Notes: generated by a model from the sequence alone, not told the origin. A stretch of DNA of 64,000 bases from Streptomyces luteolifulvus (GCF_008806595.1 NZ_VZRB01000005.1:281584-345583), one strand, 5' to 3'. Counted from the first letter of the stretch, positions 55,659-64,000 are shown. Translations and numbers: made by a program.

Positions 55659-56759
55659 ATGTCGCACACTCACCCCACAGCCGTCGGTCCGCACAGACCA
55701 CCGTCCGATCCCGCACAGTCCCCGGGTGGCGGCAGGGTGGGAGGGGAGGTGCGGCGCGACGCGTTCTTCGACAACGCCAAGTTCCTGGCCATCGTGCTGG
55801 TGGCGACGGGCCATGCATGGGAACCGCTGCGGGACGGCAGCAGGGCCGTCTCCGCGCTCTACATGTTCGTCTACGCCTTCCACATGCCGGCGTTCATCGT
55901 GATCTCCGGCTACTTCTCCCGCGGATTCGACGCCGGCCCGGAACGGATCAAACGGCTGGTGACCGGGCTCGTCATTCCGTACGTCGTCTTCGAGACGGCG
56001 TACACCTTCTACACCCGGTGGACCGACCAGGTCCCCGACCGCCCCGTCACCCTGCTGGAACCCCTGTACCTGACGTGGTTCCTGGCGGCGCTGTTCATCT
56101 GGCGGCTGACCACCCCGATCTGGCTCAGCGTGCGCCGGCCACTGCCGCTCGCACTCGGCATCGCGATGCTGGCGACCCTGACCCCGTCCATAGGCGACGA
56201 CCTCGACCTGCAGCGCACCCTGCAGTTCCTGCCGTACTTCGTGCTGGGCCTGTGCCTGAAACCGAGCCACTTCGAACTGGTCCGCCGCCCTGCGGTGCGT
56301 GTCCTCGCCGTGCCCGTGCTGGCCTGCGCGCTCGGGCTGGCGTACTGGGCGGTCCCCCGGATGAGCACCGGATGGTTCTACCACCGCGAAAGCGCCCGCG
56401 CCCTCGGCGCACCCGAGTGGTACGGGCCCGTCATGACGCTGGTCCTCTTCGGCTGCTCGCTGCTCCTGGTCGTCTGTTTCCTGGCCTGGGTGCCCCGGCG
56501 ACGCGTGTGGTTCACCGCGCTGGGCGCGGGCACGCTGTACGGCTATCTGCTCCACGGCTTCGTCGCCCAGGCCGCCAACCACTGGGGCTGGTACGACCCT
56601 GCCTGGGTCCACCGGCCGCTCGGCGAGATCGCCGTCACCGTCGTCGCCACCACGGTCGTGACCCTGCTGTGCACACCGCCCGTACGACGCGTCTTCCGCC
56701 TCGCGGTGGAGCCCCGCACGGAGTGGGCGTTCCGATGGGAGGCGAAAGCGGCGGCGTGA
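55659..56759 (+). CDS. Acyltransferase family 3 membrane protein
   Basis: A 366-residue integral membrane protein with about ten hydrophobic segments. RRDAFFDNAKFLAIVLVATGHAW near residue 35 is the typical start of acyltransferase-3 (fucose 4-O-acetylase-like) proteins, and YAFHMPAFIVISGYFSRGF carries the conserved His-containing loop. It probably transfers an acyl group to an extracellular polysaccharide, lipid or antibiotic. GGTGAGG lies upstream of ATG 55659. It is not linked functionally to the betaine locus and has no palindrome copy close to it. Confidence 0.85.
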   Translation: MSHTHPTAVGPHRPPSDPAQSPGGGRVGGEVRRDAFFDNAKFLAIVLVATGHAWEPLRDGSRAVSALYMFVYAFHMPAFIVISGYFSRGFDAGPERIKRLVTGLVIPYVVFETAYTFYTRWTDQVPDRPVTLLEPLYLTWFLAALFIWRLTTPIWLSVRRPLPLALGIAMLATLTPSIGDDLDLQRTLQFLPYFVLGLCLKPSHFELVRRPAVRVLAVPVLACALGLAYWAVPRMSTGWFYHRESARALGAPEWYGPVMTLVLFGCSLLLVVCFLAWVPRRRVWFTALGAGTLYGYLLHGFVAQAANHWGWYDPAWVHRPLGEIAVTVVATTVVTLLCTPPVRRVFRLAVEPRTEWAFRWEAKAAA

Positions 56760-56844
56760 GCACGGCCGACGCCGGTTTCGTGTGGGGGAAAGGTCGGCCG
56801 CCCAGGCCCGCGCAACGGCGGGACCGGGCGGCGAGGGGAATCGA

Positions 56845-58836
56845 CTACGGATTCACGGTGTGTGCCGCTGACCTGCGGAGTTCGGCCGGGCCGGGTGTGG
56901 AGCACCCGCCGGCGGCGCACTCCGTCAGCCACCGGTCGAAGTCGGCGTCGTAGCGGGTTCCGATCTCGGATGTGTAGATGGCGTATCCGCCCGCGTAGTC
57001 ACCGACGCGGAAACGGTCGAGCATGCGGTGGATGTCGGCAGGGTGTTCCTCGACCATGTAGCGGACCGCGAGATAGCCCCAGGGGTAGGTGCGGGTCACG
57101 TCGCTGTTGTCATAGGTGTTCTGGAACAGGGTGCTCAGCCGGTAGGTGTGCCTGCCCGCCTCCGCGACCGCCTGGGTGTAGGTGAGGCCGCGGTAGCCGT
57201 AGGAGAGGTACTCGGCCACGCCCTCGATCCACCAGACGTCCGGCACCGACGTCTGCTGGGCGAAGTCGCCCTTCATGTCGTAGCGGGCGTCGAGGTAGTG
57301 CGTGTACTCGTGGTTGAGGTTCCAGATCCGGGCCGTGAAACCGTTGTCGGTGCTCTTCTGGTACATGAGCGCAAGCGGCTGGTTGTCGGGATCGGCCGGG
57401 TCTCCTATGAGGGTGATGCCGCCGTTGTCGGTGCTGACGCCGTAGATCGCCCCGGCGTAGGTCTGGTAGTCCGCACGGCTGGCGAAGACGACCAGGTGGA
57501 GGGTCGACAGATACTGACCGGGTATGGGTCCGTCGTCCTTGACGAGGTTGGCGAAGTACGGGTCCTGACCCGCCAGGTTGGCGCACACGGCGTCGAGGTC
57601 CTCGGAGGTGAGCGCCTGGGCCCGGATGGTGCGGGTCGCGTCGCAGGCGTGGGTGATCGGCAGCGCCGCACGGGTCAGCCGGTCAGTCAGGCCGCAGATG
57701 TCGTAGTAGGAACAGCCGGTGCGGTCGTAGTAGTCGGCCTGCGTGGCCACCGCGACCCACAGTCCGGCCGCGGGGCCGGTGATCTTCGATGCGTTCAGCA
57801 GTTCTCTGGCCAGGGGCCGGACCGTGTCCCGCAGCGCCGGGTGCTCGACGTAGCGGGCGAGGTTCATCCCGGCGTTGGAGTCCAGATACGCGCGGTCGGT
57901 CCCGAGCAGGTCCAGGTGCCGCAGCGCGAACCTGTGGAGGGTCCGGACCACGCCCGGGTCCGCGGTGACCGCCTCGACGTAGTCCGTGTTCCAGTTGCCG
58001 CGCCAGAGCGGGGTGTAGACGTCGTTGACGGCCGCGAGCATGCTGGGCAAGGCGTCGTACGAGCTGTCGTAGCCGTTGAGCATCCGCCGGTAGACCTTGA
58101 GATAGCGGGCCTGCTGGTCGGCGCTGTCGGTGAGGATGACGACCTCGCCCAGTACGTCACCGTTCGCCGAAGTGACGTCCCTGGAGCGCCGGTTGGCGAA
58201 GAAGGCGTCCAGGCCGCGTGTGGTGGCCCGGGCCAGGGGCGCACCGTAGGGTCCGACGTCGTCCGGGTGGTTGAACTGGACGTAGTAGCCGGCACGCAGG
58301 AACAGGACGAGCTGCCACACCCCGGACGCGTTGTCGCCCCGGTAGCGCTGCGCCTCCTGCGTGAAGGCCTTCGCCACCGTGACCATCCGGGACTGGCGGA
58401 ACACGCCGCCGGCGTCGGTTCCGGCGACGGCGAACAGGGTGTTGACACAGCCCGTGGTCGAGGCTTTGACGAACGCGACGAGAGCGCTGCCGGTCCGGCC
58501 GGCGAAGTCGGCCGGGGTGCAGGAGGCCGCGTTCGGGGTGGCCTGCGTTCCGGTTCCCGTGTCGGGTCGGGGCCGGGAGCGTTCCGGCGTCAACGGAGGC
58601 AGCTGGGCCGCGGTGAGCCGTCGGCCCTGTACGGCGGGACGTTCGGCGGCACCGACGGTCGAGCCGGTCGGCGACGGGGGTGGGGGTGGGGTTGCGTGCC
58701 GGGACGCGGTCATGGGGGTGGTGCCGCGCTGGGCGGGGGATGCCGCGAGCGCCGGTGCCGACAACAGGCCGGCAAGGGTGACGCAGACGGCGAGGGCACC
58801 GGCCACGCGTCCGGGCAGCGCGAAGGGGTAGCGCAT
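56845..58836 (-). CDS. Secreted M9-like collagenase
   Basis: A 663-residue exported metalloprotease. A Sec signal peptide (residues about 1-31, ending ALA) is followed by a Pro/Ser/Thr-rich propeptide region with a PPPPPSP run, then the collagenase activator and peptidase domains. The zinc site is HEYTHYLDAR (HExxH, about residue 507) with the downstream Glu in WWIEGVAEYLSYG. No C-terminal PKD or collagen-binding domain is present, so it is shorter than clostridial collagenases; this short form occurs in streptomycetes. GGAGGAG supports ATG 58836. Confidence 0.88.
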   Translation of the reverse strand: MRYPFALPGRVAGALAVCVTLAGLLSAPALAASPAQRGTTPMTASRHATPPPPPSPTGSTVGAAERPAVQGRRLTAAQLPPLTPERSRPRPDTGTGTQATPNAASCTPADFAGRTGSALVAFVKASTTGCVNTLFAVAGTDAGGVFRQSRMVTVAKAFTQEAQRYRGDNASGVWQLVLFLRAGYYVQFNHPDDVGPYGAPLARATTRGLDAFFANRRSRDVTSANGDVLGEVVILTDSADQQARYLKVYRRMLNGYDSSYDALPSMLAAVNDVYTPLWRGNWNTDYVEAVTADPGVVRTLHRFALRHLDLLGTDRAYLDSNAGMNLARYVEHPALRDTVRPLARELLNASKITGPAAGLWVAVATQADYYDRTGCSYYDICGLTDRLTRAALPITHACDATRTIRAQALTSEDLDAVCANLAGQDPYFANLVKDDGPIPGQYLSTLHLVVFASRADYQTYAGAIYGVSTDNGGITLIGDPADPDNQPLALMYQKSTDNGFTARIWNLNHEYTHYLDARYDMKGDFAQQTSVPDVWWIEGVAEYLSYGYRGLTYTQAVAEAGRHTYRLSTLFQNTYDNSDVTRTYPWGYLAVRYMVEEHPADIHRMLDRFRVGDYAGGYAIYTSEIGTRYDADFDRWLTECAAGGCSTPGPAELRRSAAHTVNP

Positions 58837-59012
58837 CTGGACTCCTCCACGGATGGATGCGCCTCGATAGGGGAGTTGAGGCGTGTGAGGCACCATCTCA
58901 ACGCCGACCCGGCCCAACAATGGCGTGTGACATAGCACATTGCACTAACGAGCCATAACACCGGGAACTGCGGGGATGCGTGGGGACGGCCCGGCCGAGC
59001 CGGACAGGTCGC

Positions 59013-59972
59013 CTACGCCCCGGCCCCGCTCCACGTCCCCGCGGCCCACTTCCTCAAGTGCGGTGACTGCCCGACGAGTTGGCGATACGCGGCCGCGGCG
59101 GAGTGGAACAGCGTCTCCACCACCTCCGCGGCGACCGTGTCACGCCGCCAGGCCAGTACGTAACGGCACCACAGCGGCGTACCGATCAGGGGCCTGATCA
59201 CCACATCCGGGATCGGCCGGAGCGTCGGCTGTACGACGGAGACCCCGAGGCCGTCGGCGATCATCCGCTGCAACTGCGCCTGGTCACCGAGGAATTCATG
59301 CACGGCGACCGGCGAGAACCCGGCCGCCTCACAGGCGGCGTAGAAGACTCCGGGCCAGCCCGCCCCGTCGTCCGGCGTCAGGAACCAGGCGTCCTCGGCC
59401 AGGCCGGCGAGCGGGACCTGAGTGCGGTGTCCGAGCCGATGGCGGGACGGCAGGGCCACGAACGTGGGCTCGGTGACGATCCCGCGATGGGCCACCGCGT
59501 CGGAGTGCCTCAGCTCCATTCCCGGGTAGTCCGCGGCGACGGCCGCGTCGACTGCGCCCTCCTCCAGGAGTTCCACGATCCGCGAGGAGGCGTACACACT
59601 GCTCACCGACAGGGAAACGTCCGGCAGCCGGGCACGCATCCGGGAGACCATGCCCGACAGGACAGGGGAGTTGGTCGCGGCCAGGCGCAGGGTCCGACGG
59701 CTTCGTGCGGCTTCGGCGGCCGGACGGTACCCGATCGCCGCGGCACGGGCCAGGACGTCGCGCGCCTGGGCGACGACCTCGATGCCGTACGGCGTCAGAC
59801 TCACGCCCGTCGTCCCGCGGTCGAACAGCGACTCACCGAAGTAGCGCTCGATCCGCCGGAGTTGGGTGCTCATGGCCGGCTGCGAGTACCCCAGCTCCGA
59901 CGCGGCCCGGCCCACGCTCCCCGCATCGGCGATCGCGCACAGCACACGCAGATGCCGAAGCTCCAGCTCCAT
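59013..59972 (-). CDS. LysR family transcriptional regulator
   Basis: A 319-residue LysR regulator: winged helix at about residues 4-63 (LRHLRVLCAIADAGSVGRAA, LGYSQPAMSTQLRRIE) and the effector domain. The form of the helix is that of the subgroup in which Ser-Val-Gly-Arg-Ala-Ala is common in Streptomyces. No obvious divergent target remains, since the sequence upstream holds only repeats and a GH92 remnant; the collagenase gene downstream on the same strand is a possible target. Confidence 0.83.
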   Translation of the reverse strand: MELELRHLRVLCAIADAGSVGRAASELGYSQPAMSTQLRRIERYFGESLFDRGTTGVSLTPYGIEVVAQARDVLARAAAIGYRPAAEAARSRRTLRLAATNSPVLSGMVSRMRARLPDVSLSVSSVYASSRIVELLEEGAVDAAVAADYPGMELRHSDAVAHRGIVTEPTFVALPSRHRLGHRTQVPLAGLAEDAWFLTPDDGAGWPGVFYAACEAAGFSPVAVHEFLGDQAQLQRMIADGLGVSVVQPTLRPIPDVVIRPLIGTPLWCRYVLAWRRDTVAAEVVETLFHSAAAAYRQLVGQSPHLRKWAAGTWSGAGA

Positions 59973-60068
59973 CCGTCCACGCCCCTGTTCCCGTCCGCCC
60001 GACGGACAGGAAGCGTTCCACCGCGTCGTTCACCCGCACAAGGCGCAGGTCCGCCACATGCGGACGCG

Positions 60069-60152
60069 GCGGGGCCGACTGCGTGGGCGAGCGGGTACCC
60101 GGCCCGTGCGGCGGGGCCGACCGCACGGGCGAGCGCGTACTCGGCCCGCGGG
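60069..60152. repeat. 42-bp tandem repeat, two units
   Basis: Two units that begin GCGGGGCCGAC and end with CGGCCCG (60069-60110 and 60111-60152), differing at only a few positions. On the minus strand they read as GPAARAGYPLAHAV-type 14-residue repeats, but no start or homology supports a protein. Confidence 0.6.
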
Positions 60153-60253
60153 TTCACGCCCCCGTTCACCGCGAGGACGAGCAGGCCACTTTCCTCCCTC
60201 CGTGCCGCCCCCCTAGCCTCGCTGACTGTCCGTCATGTGCACCAGCAGCCGCC

Positions 60254-60593
60254 TGCACCTGGATGGTGCCGCAGGACGTCCCGGGGCTGGCGGAAGCGAT
60301 GGGCGGCCGGGAGGTGGCCGCATCCCGGCTGGACGGCTTCTTCCACAAGGCGGACGGCTCCTGGTCGGTCCTCGGTGGCGACCCGCTGCGCTACAACCCG
60401 ACCAATGAGCCCGGTATCCACGCCCCTTGGCTCCGCAGACCCCGGGCAGCGCGTCCCTGCTGCAGACGGGCGGCCGTACGAGAAGTCCTGGACGGATGCC
60501 GGTCTGATCCGCTCGGGAGGCACCCTTGCCTTCCGGCTCGCCGAGCAGCCGAACACCCGGTGGGCGACCGACCCGGCCGGTCTGCCGCAGTGA
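60254..60593 (+). pseudogene. Decayed GH92 alpha-mannosidase fragment
   Basis: Two pieces of a family 92 glycosidase in different frames. The first (60254 to about 60435) reads CTWMVPQDVPGLAEAMGG, then FFHKADGS, then NEPGIHAPWL, as in the catalytic domain. The second (about 60460-60593) reads GRPYEKSWTDAGLIRSGG and TLAFRLAEQPNTRWATD, the C-terminal beta-sandwich, to a stop. The sequence normally between (over 100 residues) and everything N-terminal is missing, so it is an internally deleted, frameshifted remnant. Confidence 0.75.
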
Positions 60594-60643
60594 CAGGGGT
60601 GTGGCCCGGCCGAGCGGCCGGGCCACACTCGTGTGCCGGGGGA

Positions 60644-61798
60644 TCAGGCGGTGTGGAGGGTCAGGCCGTACCGGTTGAGGATCTCGTTGACGGGCTGGAA
60701 CCAGGTCTCGCCGCCGCTGCTGCAGTTGCCCCAGCCGCCGGAGGTGACGCCCTGGGCCTGGTCGCCGCTGATGTACGAGCCTCCCGAGTCACCGGGTTCG
60801 GCGCAGACGCTGGTCTTGGTCATCTGATGCACCGCGCCCTGGCTGTAGTTGACGGTCTCGTTCTTGGCGAGAACCGTGCCACAGTGCCAGTGCGTCGTCG
60901 ATCCCGACCGGCAGACGGAGGTACCGACCGGCGCCGCGGCCGAGCCGCGCACGAGCCGGTCCGGGATGGTGCCCCAGCCGAGCACGACCGGAACCGTCCA
61001 CCAGCCGCTGCCCACGTTGACCCAGGCGTAGTCGTTGTCCGGGAACGACGAGCCCTGGAAGTTGCCGATGTAGCTGCCGTCCCAGCCCCGGACACCGGCG
61101 CCGGCCCGTCCGCAGTGCCCGGCGGTGACGAAGCCGCCGTACACGGAGAAGCCGATGGAGCAGCGGACGTTGCCGGTGTAGTAGGGGTCGCCGCCGACGG
61201 TTCCGGCGGCGAGGGTGGTCGGTGCGGCGGGCACCCGCTGCACGGTGACGGGGCCCGCCCGGCGGGCGCGGGCGACGAATTGCCGGACATCGTTGTCACG
61301 CTGCTTGCCGCTGACGATGCTCACGACCACCGTGCCGGCCTTGGGGTCGACGTGCCAGCTGCTGACGCCGGACGGCGCGGAGAGCTTGTCGATCCGCGCC
61401 TGGGTGGCGGCGAGCTCCCGAGCACCGTGCGCGACGGTGGTGACGGTCACGCCCATGGCCCGGATCTGCCGGACGGCGGCGGCGGACGTGTCCGGGGTGA
61501 CGCCCACGCTCAGCGTGCCGCTGGAGGCGTCGAACCAGGAGCCGCCGAAGGATGCTCCGGCGGCACGGCGGGCCTTGGGCTCCACGGCCGTGGCCCGCCG
61601 TTCGGCGGCGAGCCTCGCCTCGGCCTCCTGCTTCGACAGCCGGAGGTCGCGCTGCATGGCCGAGAGAAGCCCGTCGGAGGCGGGCGCCGCGGCCGGCGGG
61701 GTGTCGTCGGCGGAGGCGGGCACAGTGCCCGCGGCGACAACGGAGCCGAGCATGAGCAGCGCGGCCAAGCCCACGCGTGTGCATCTGGTGCGTCTCAT
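60644..61798 (-). CDS. Streptogrisin-like secreted S1 serine protease
   Basis: A 384-residue preproprotease of the alpha-lytic/streptogrisin group. A signal peptide (about 1-30) precedes a long propeptide with the alpha-lytic pro-domain (SFGGSWFDASSGTLSVGVT). The mature protease begins about residue 195 and has the triad in TAGHC (His about 227), DNDYAW (Asp) and GDSGGS (Ser about 337), plus disulphide-type Cys residues. It should be an extracellular chymotrypsin-like protease. A perfect 16-bp LacI-type palindrome lies 50 bp upstream of the start. Confidence 0.92.
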   Translation of the reverse strand: MRRTRCTRVGLAALLMLGSVVAAGTVPASADDTPPAAAPASDGLLSAMQRDLRLSKQEAEARLAAERRATAVEPKARRAAGASFGGSWFDASSGTLSVGVTPDTSAAAVRQIRAMGVTVTTVAHGARELAATQARIDKLSAPSGVSSWHVDPKAGTVVVSIVSGKQRDNDVRQFVARARRAGPVTVQRVPAAPTTLAAGTVGGDPYYTGNVRCSIGFSVYGGFVTAGHCGRAGAGVRGWDGSYIGNFQGSSFPDNDYAWVNVGSGWWTVPVVLGWGTIPDRLVRGSAAAPVGTSVCRSGSTTHWHCGTVLAKNETVNYSQGAVHQMTKTSVCAEPGDSGGSYISGDQAQGVTSGGWGNCSSGGETWFQPVNEILNRYGLTLHTA

Positions 61799-61847
61799 GG
61801 AGATTGCCCTTCGTCGTTCCAACTGGGTGGGGTGGAACAGCCGATAT

Positions 61848-61863
61848 CTGAGAGCGCTCTCAG
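61848..61863. promoter_or_regulatory. Perfect 16-bp LacI-type palindrome
   Basis: CTGAGAGCGCTCTCAG, upstream of the S1 protease. The core GAGCGCTC with symmetric flanks is the kind of site bound by LacI-family repressors of sugar genes in Streptomyces (CebR site TGGGAGCGCTCCCA). No lacI gene lies in the window. Confidence 0.6.
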
Positions 61864-61910
61864 CAATGTGACGCAGCCGATCCTAGCCGCTGATCATGAG
61901 CAGGTCCATG

Positions 61911-61932
61911 CCAATCGATGGCCAATCGATGG
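61911..61932. repeat. Tandem CCAATCGATGG, two perfect units
   Basis: 11-bp unit repeated head to tail in the 219-bp gap between the protease gene and the divergent maleylpyruvate-isomerase-like gene; each unit is nearly palindromic (CCAATCGATGG). It may be an activator site for either gene. Confidence 0.55.
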
Positions 61933-62017
61933 TTCTGTCGGGAGAGTTGGCAGCACTTCCATGAACATCGGCGGCCCGGCATCCCATTGACCAGGCTCCA
62001 TCCGGCACACTCCCCCC

Positions 62018-62758
62018 ATGGACACCTCCGAGCTCATCGAGATCCTGGACCGGGAGGGCCGGTCGCTGGCCCTGGCCGCCGAGGCCGCAGGGACCGGGGC
62101 CGAAGTGCCGACCTGTCCGGACTGGCAGGTGCGGGACCTGCTGCGGCACACCGGGATGGTGCATCGCTGGGCGGCGGGGTTCGTGGCCGAGGGGCACACC
62201 TCCCCGCGCCCCGGCGGGGGCGAGCCCGAACTCGACGGAGCCGAACTCCTGGCCTGGTTCCGGGAGGGGCACTGGCATCTCGTCGACACTCTCCGCTCCG
62301 CCGCGCCCGACGTGCAGTGCTGGTACTTCCTGCCCGCGCCGTCGCCGCTGGCGTTCTGGGCGCGACGGCAGGCGCACGAGACGACGGTGCACCGGGTCGA
62401 CGCGGAGTCCGCGCGCGGCGGTGGCATCGGTGACATCGCCCCGGGCTTCGCGGCCGACGGCATCGACGAGTTGCTGCGCGGTTTCCACGCCCGGCGCAGG
62501 AGCAGGGTCCGCAGCGACGAGCCCCGGGTGCTGAGGGTGCGGGCGACGGACACCGGCGACGCCGTGTGGACCGTACGGCTGTCGCTGGAGCCGCCGGTCG
62601 CCGAGCGCGGTGAAACGGGCGCCGCCGACTGCGAAGTGGCCGGGTCCGCCGCGCAGTTGTACCTGTCGCTGTGGAACCGGGCGCCCTTCCCGGGCGTGAC
62701 CGGTGACGCGTCCGTCGCCGCGCTGTGGCGGGAGAAGTCCGCCGTGACCTGGAGCTGA
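62018..62758 (+). CDS. Maleylpyruvate isomerase family mycothiol-dependent enzyme
   Basis: A 246-residue member of the mycothiol-dependent maleylpyruvate isomerase/DinB family. The N-terminal four-helix metal-binding domain has CPDWQVRDLLRHTGMVHRWA and RQAHETTVHRVDAE, which hold the usual three histidines. The C-terminal MDMPI_C domain ends with LYLSLWNR. The actual substrate is unknown; most such proteins do not act on maleylpyruvate. There is no Shine-Dalgarno, so ATG 62018 may be leaderless. Confidence 0.85.
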   Translation: MDTSELIEILDREGRSLALAAEAAGTGAEVPTCPDWQVRDLLRHTGMVHRWAAGFVAEGHTSPRPGGGEPELDGAELLAWFREGHWHLVDTLRSAAPDVQCWYFLPAPSPLAFWARRQAHETTVHRVDAESARGGGIGDIAPGFAADGIDELLRGFHARRRSRVRSDEPRVLRVRATDTGDAVWTVRLSLEPPVAERGETGAADCEVAGSAAQLYLSLWNRAPFPGVTGDASVAALWREKSAVTWS

Positions 62759-62784
62759 GCCCGAACGGGACGGCGCGGGCGCCG

Positions 62785-63177
62785 TCAGCCCGCCAGCATC
62801 CTGGTCAGCACCGCGCGCTGCAGGGGCAGCACCTCGCCGTGCAGCCCGCGCCCCTTCTCCGTGAGCGCCACGCGGACACCCCGCCGGTCCTCCGGGCACA
62901 GCCTGCGCTCGACGAGGCCGTCCTTCTCCAGACGGGCGACGAGCCGTGAGAGCGCGCTCTGGCTGAGGTGGACCCGGTCGGAGATCTCCTGGACGCGGTA
63001 CGAGCAGGTGCCGTCCGCCGCGCGGCCCTGGGCGAGGACATCGAGGACCTCGAAGTCACTGGCGCACAGGCCGTGTTGATGCAGGGCGCGGTCGAGTTCG
63101 CACTGCGTGCGCGCGTGCAGCGCCAGGATGTCCCGCCACTGCTCAACGAGCGCCTGCTCGGCCTTCTTCGCCGCCAT
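62785..63177 (-). CDS. MarR family transcriptional regulator
   Basis: A 130-residue MarR repressor: winged helix in the middle (EISDRVHLSQSALSRLVARLE) and wing with RRLCPEDRRGVRVALTEKG. It is divergent from an MFS drug transporter gene, the classical arrangement in which the repressor releases the pump gene in the presence of a toxic ligand. ATG 63177 is chosen; the frame to 63432 runs into the transporter gene and is not real. Confidence 0.88.
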   Translation of the reverse strand: MAAKKAEQALVEQWRDILALHARTQCELDRALHQHGLCASDFEVLDVLAQGRAADGTCSYRVQEISDRVHLSQSALSRLVARLEKDGLVERRLCPEDRRGVRVALTEKGRGLHGEVLPLQRAVLTRMLAG

Positions 63178-63219
63178 GCGCGCACCGTAGCAGAGAAAGA
63201 CAATAATTGCATTGGAATT

Positions 63220-63235
63220 AAATGCGTTTGCATTT
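63220..63235. promoter_or_regulatory. AAATGC-GTTT-GCATTT, candidate MarR operator over the MFS promoter
   Basis: 16-bp inverted repeat with perfect 6-bp arms in an AT-rich divergent gap. It overlaps a TTGCAT -35-like hexamer (63228-63233), which is 16 bp from the TAGTCT -10 element (63250-63255). TAGTCT lies 7 nt before the MFS start codon, so that mRNA is probably leaderless. Confidence 0.6.
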
Positions 63236-63262
63236 GATGCATGCGCATGTAGTCTCCTCGGT

Positions 63263-64000
63263 ATGACCTCTCCGCTCACCACCCCCGCGGCCCCGTCCTC
63301 GGCGGTTCGCTGGACTCCCCGGCTGTGGGGCACCCTGCTGGTGCTCTGCGCCGCGATGTTCCTGGACGCGCTCGACGTCTCGATGGTCGGCGTCGCACTG
63401 CCGTCCATCGGCTCCGATCTCGGCCTGTCCACCTCGACGCTGCAATGGATCGTCAGCGGCTACATCCTGGGCTACGGCGGCCTGCTCCTCCTCGGCGGAC
63501 GTACCGCCGACCTCCTCGGCCGACGCCAGGTCTTCCTGGGCGCCCTCGCCGTCTTCGCCCTGGCCTCGCTGCTCGGCGGGCTCGTCGACTCGGGTCCGCT
63601 GCTGATCGCCAGCCGCTTCGTCAAGGGCCTGAGCGCGGCCTTCACCGCGCCCGCCGGCCTGTCGATCATCACCACGACCTTCGCCGAGGGCCCGCTGCGC
63701 AACCGCGCGCTCTCCCTCTACACCACCTGCGCGGCCACCGGGTTCTCGATGGGCCTAGTGCTGTCCGGCCTGCTCACCGAGGCCAGTTGGCGCCTGACCA
63801 TGCTGCTTCCCGCGCCCATCGCCCTGTTCGCGCTGCTGGCCGGTCTGAAGCTGCTGCCGCGCAGCGAACGCGAGAAGGGGCACAACGGATACGACATCCC
63901 CGGCGCCGTCATCGGCACCGCCTCGATGCTGCTGCTCGTCTTCACCGTCGTCCAGGCACCGGAGGCCGGCTGGGGATCGGCCCGTACGCTGCTGTCCTTC
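63263..64000 (+). CDS. MFS transporter, EmrB/QacA-like (partial)
   Basis: The first 246 residues of a major facilitator of the drug:H+ antiporter-2 type: motif D1-like LDALDVSMVGVALPSIGSDL, QWIVSGYILGYGGLLLLGGR, motif A GGRTADLLGRRQVFL, and motif C-like region in SMGLVLSGLL. About seven membrane spans are visible before the sequence runs off the end of the window. It is probably an efflux pump under control of the divergent MarR protein. Confidence 0.9.
   Translation, partial: MTSPLTTPAAPSSAVRWTPRLWGTLLVLCAAMFLDALDVSMVGVALPSIGSDLGLSTSTLQWIVSGYILGYGGLLLLGGRTADLLGRRQVFLGALAVFALASLLGGLVDSGPLLIASRFVKGLSAAFTAPAGLSIITTTFAEGPLRNRALSLYTTCAATGFSMGLVLSGLLTEASWRLTMLLPAPIALFALLAGLKLLPRSEREKGHNGYDIPGAVIGTASMLLLVFTVVQAPEAGWGSARTLLSF

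Noticed and set aside
60069..60169. Repeat protein encoded on the minus strand over the 42-bp tandem units
   Set aside because: Start lacks a ribosome binding site and the sequence runs into the LysR start; the repeats read openly in several frames because of GC content.

Overview
The window looks like a stretch of chromosome from a Streptomyces-type actinomycete. Grounds: very high GC with strong third-position GC bias (and hence many long antisense shadow ORFs), GTG and leaderless starts, mycothiol-dependent enzymes, streptogrisin-like secreted protease, SpoIIE-type phosphatases, rare TTA codons, and several copies of intergenic repeats that I know as widespread in Streptomyces. No rRNA, tRNA, CRISPR array, insertion sequence or prophage was seen.

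Layout. 0.1-4 kb: an RlmG-like methyltransferase, then an amino-sugar type set (class II aldolase, SIS isomerase/deaminase, divergent DeoR regulator). 4-12 kb: GH15 glucanase/trehalase, a DJ-1/PfpI protein with divergent LysR regulator, a small three-helix protein, a chimeric PPK2::P-type-ATPase gene, and a second LysR/SDR divergent pair with a 35-bp palindrome. 12-17 kb: signalling genes (GGDEF-EAL, MASE1, PP2C phosphatase). 17-21.4 kb: methyltransferase, AMIN-like exported protein, multicopper oxidase, SRPBCC protein, emfourin-like lipoprotein. 21.4-28.7 kb: an orphan sugar-binding lipoprotein translationally coupled to a large GAF-PAS-GAF-PP2C-HATPase protein, divergent from a complete XylFGH-like ABC operon. 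28.8-30.5 kb: a Ser/Thr kinase with a C-terminal peptidoglycan-binding domain and two TTA codons.

30.5-55.5 kb is one metabolic locus for choline/glycine betaine catabolism. It encodes uptake (ProVWX), choline to betaine (BetA, BetB), a three-component Rieske demethylase (oxygenase, FAD reductase, Rieske ferredoxin), dimethylglycine oxidase, heterotetrameric-type sarcosine oxidase, GlyA, and the C1 enzymes FolD, PurU and a MetF-like protein. Formaldehyde is handled by S-(hydroxymethyl)mycothiol dehydrogenase with a metallo-beta-lactamase hydrolase. An IclR regulator sits in the middle. A degenerate 17-bp palindrome (consensus GTTGCGYATANMGCAAC) recurs in front of nearly every transcription unit of this locus, which suggests a single regulon. 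Inside it, soxD and soxA are one open frame: a dispersed intergenic repeat has replaced the soxD stop and the soxA start, and I find no internal start codon.

55.6-64 kb: acyltransferase-3 membrane protein, secreted M9-like collagenase, LysR regulator, a decayed GH92 mannosidase fragment, a streptogrisin-like protease with a LacI-type palindrome upstream, a mycothiol-dependent maleylpyruvate-isomerase-family protein, and a MarR/MFS divergent pair cut by the window end. Functions come from recognising motifs and context by eye; no database search was run.
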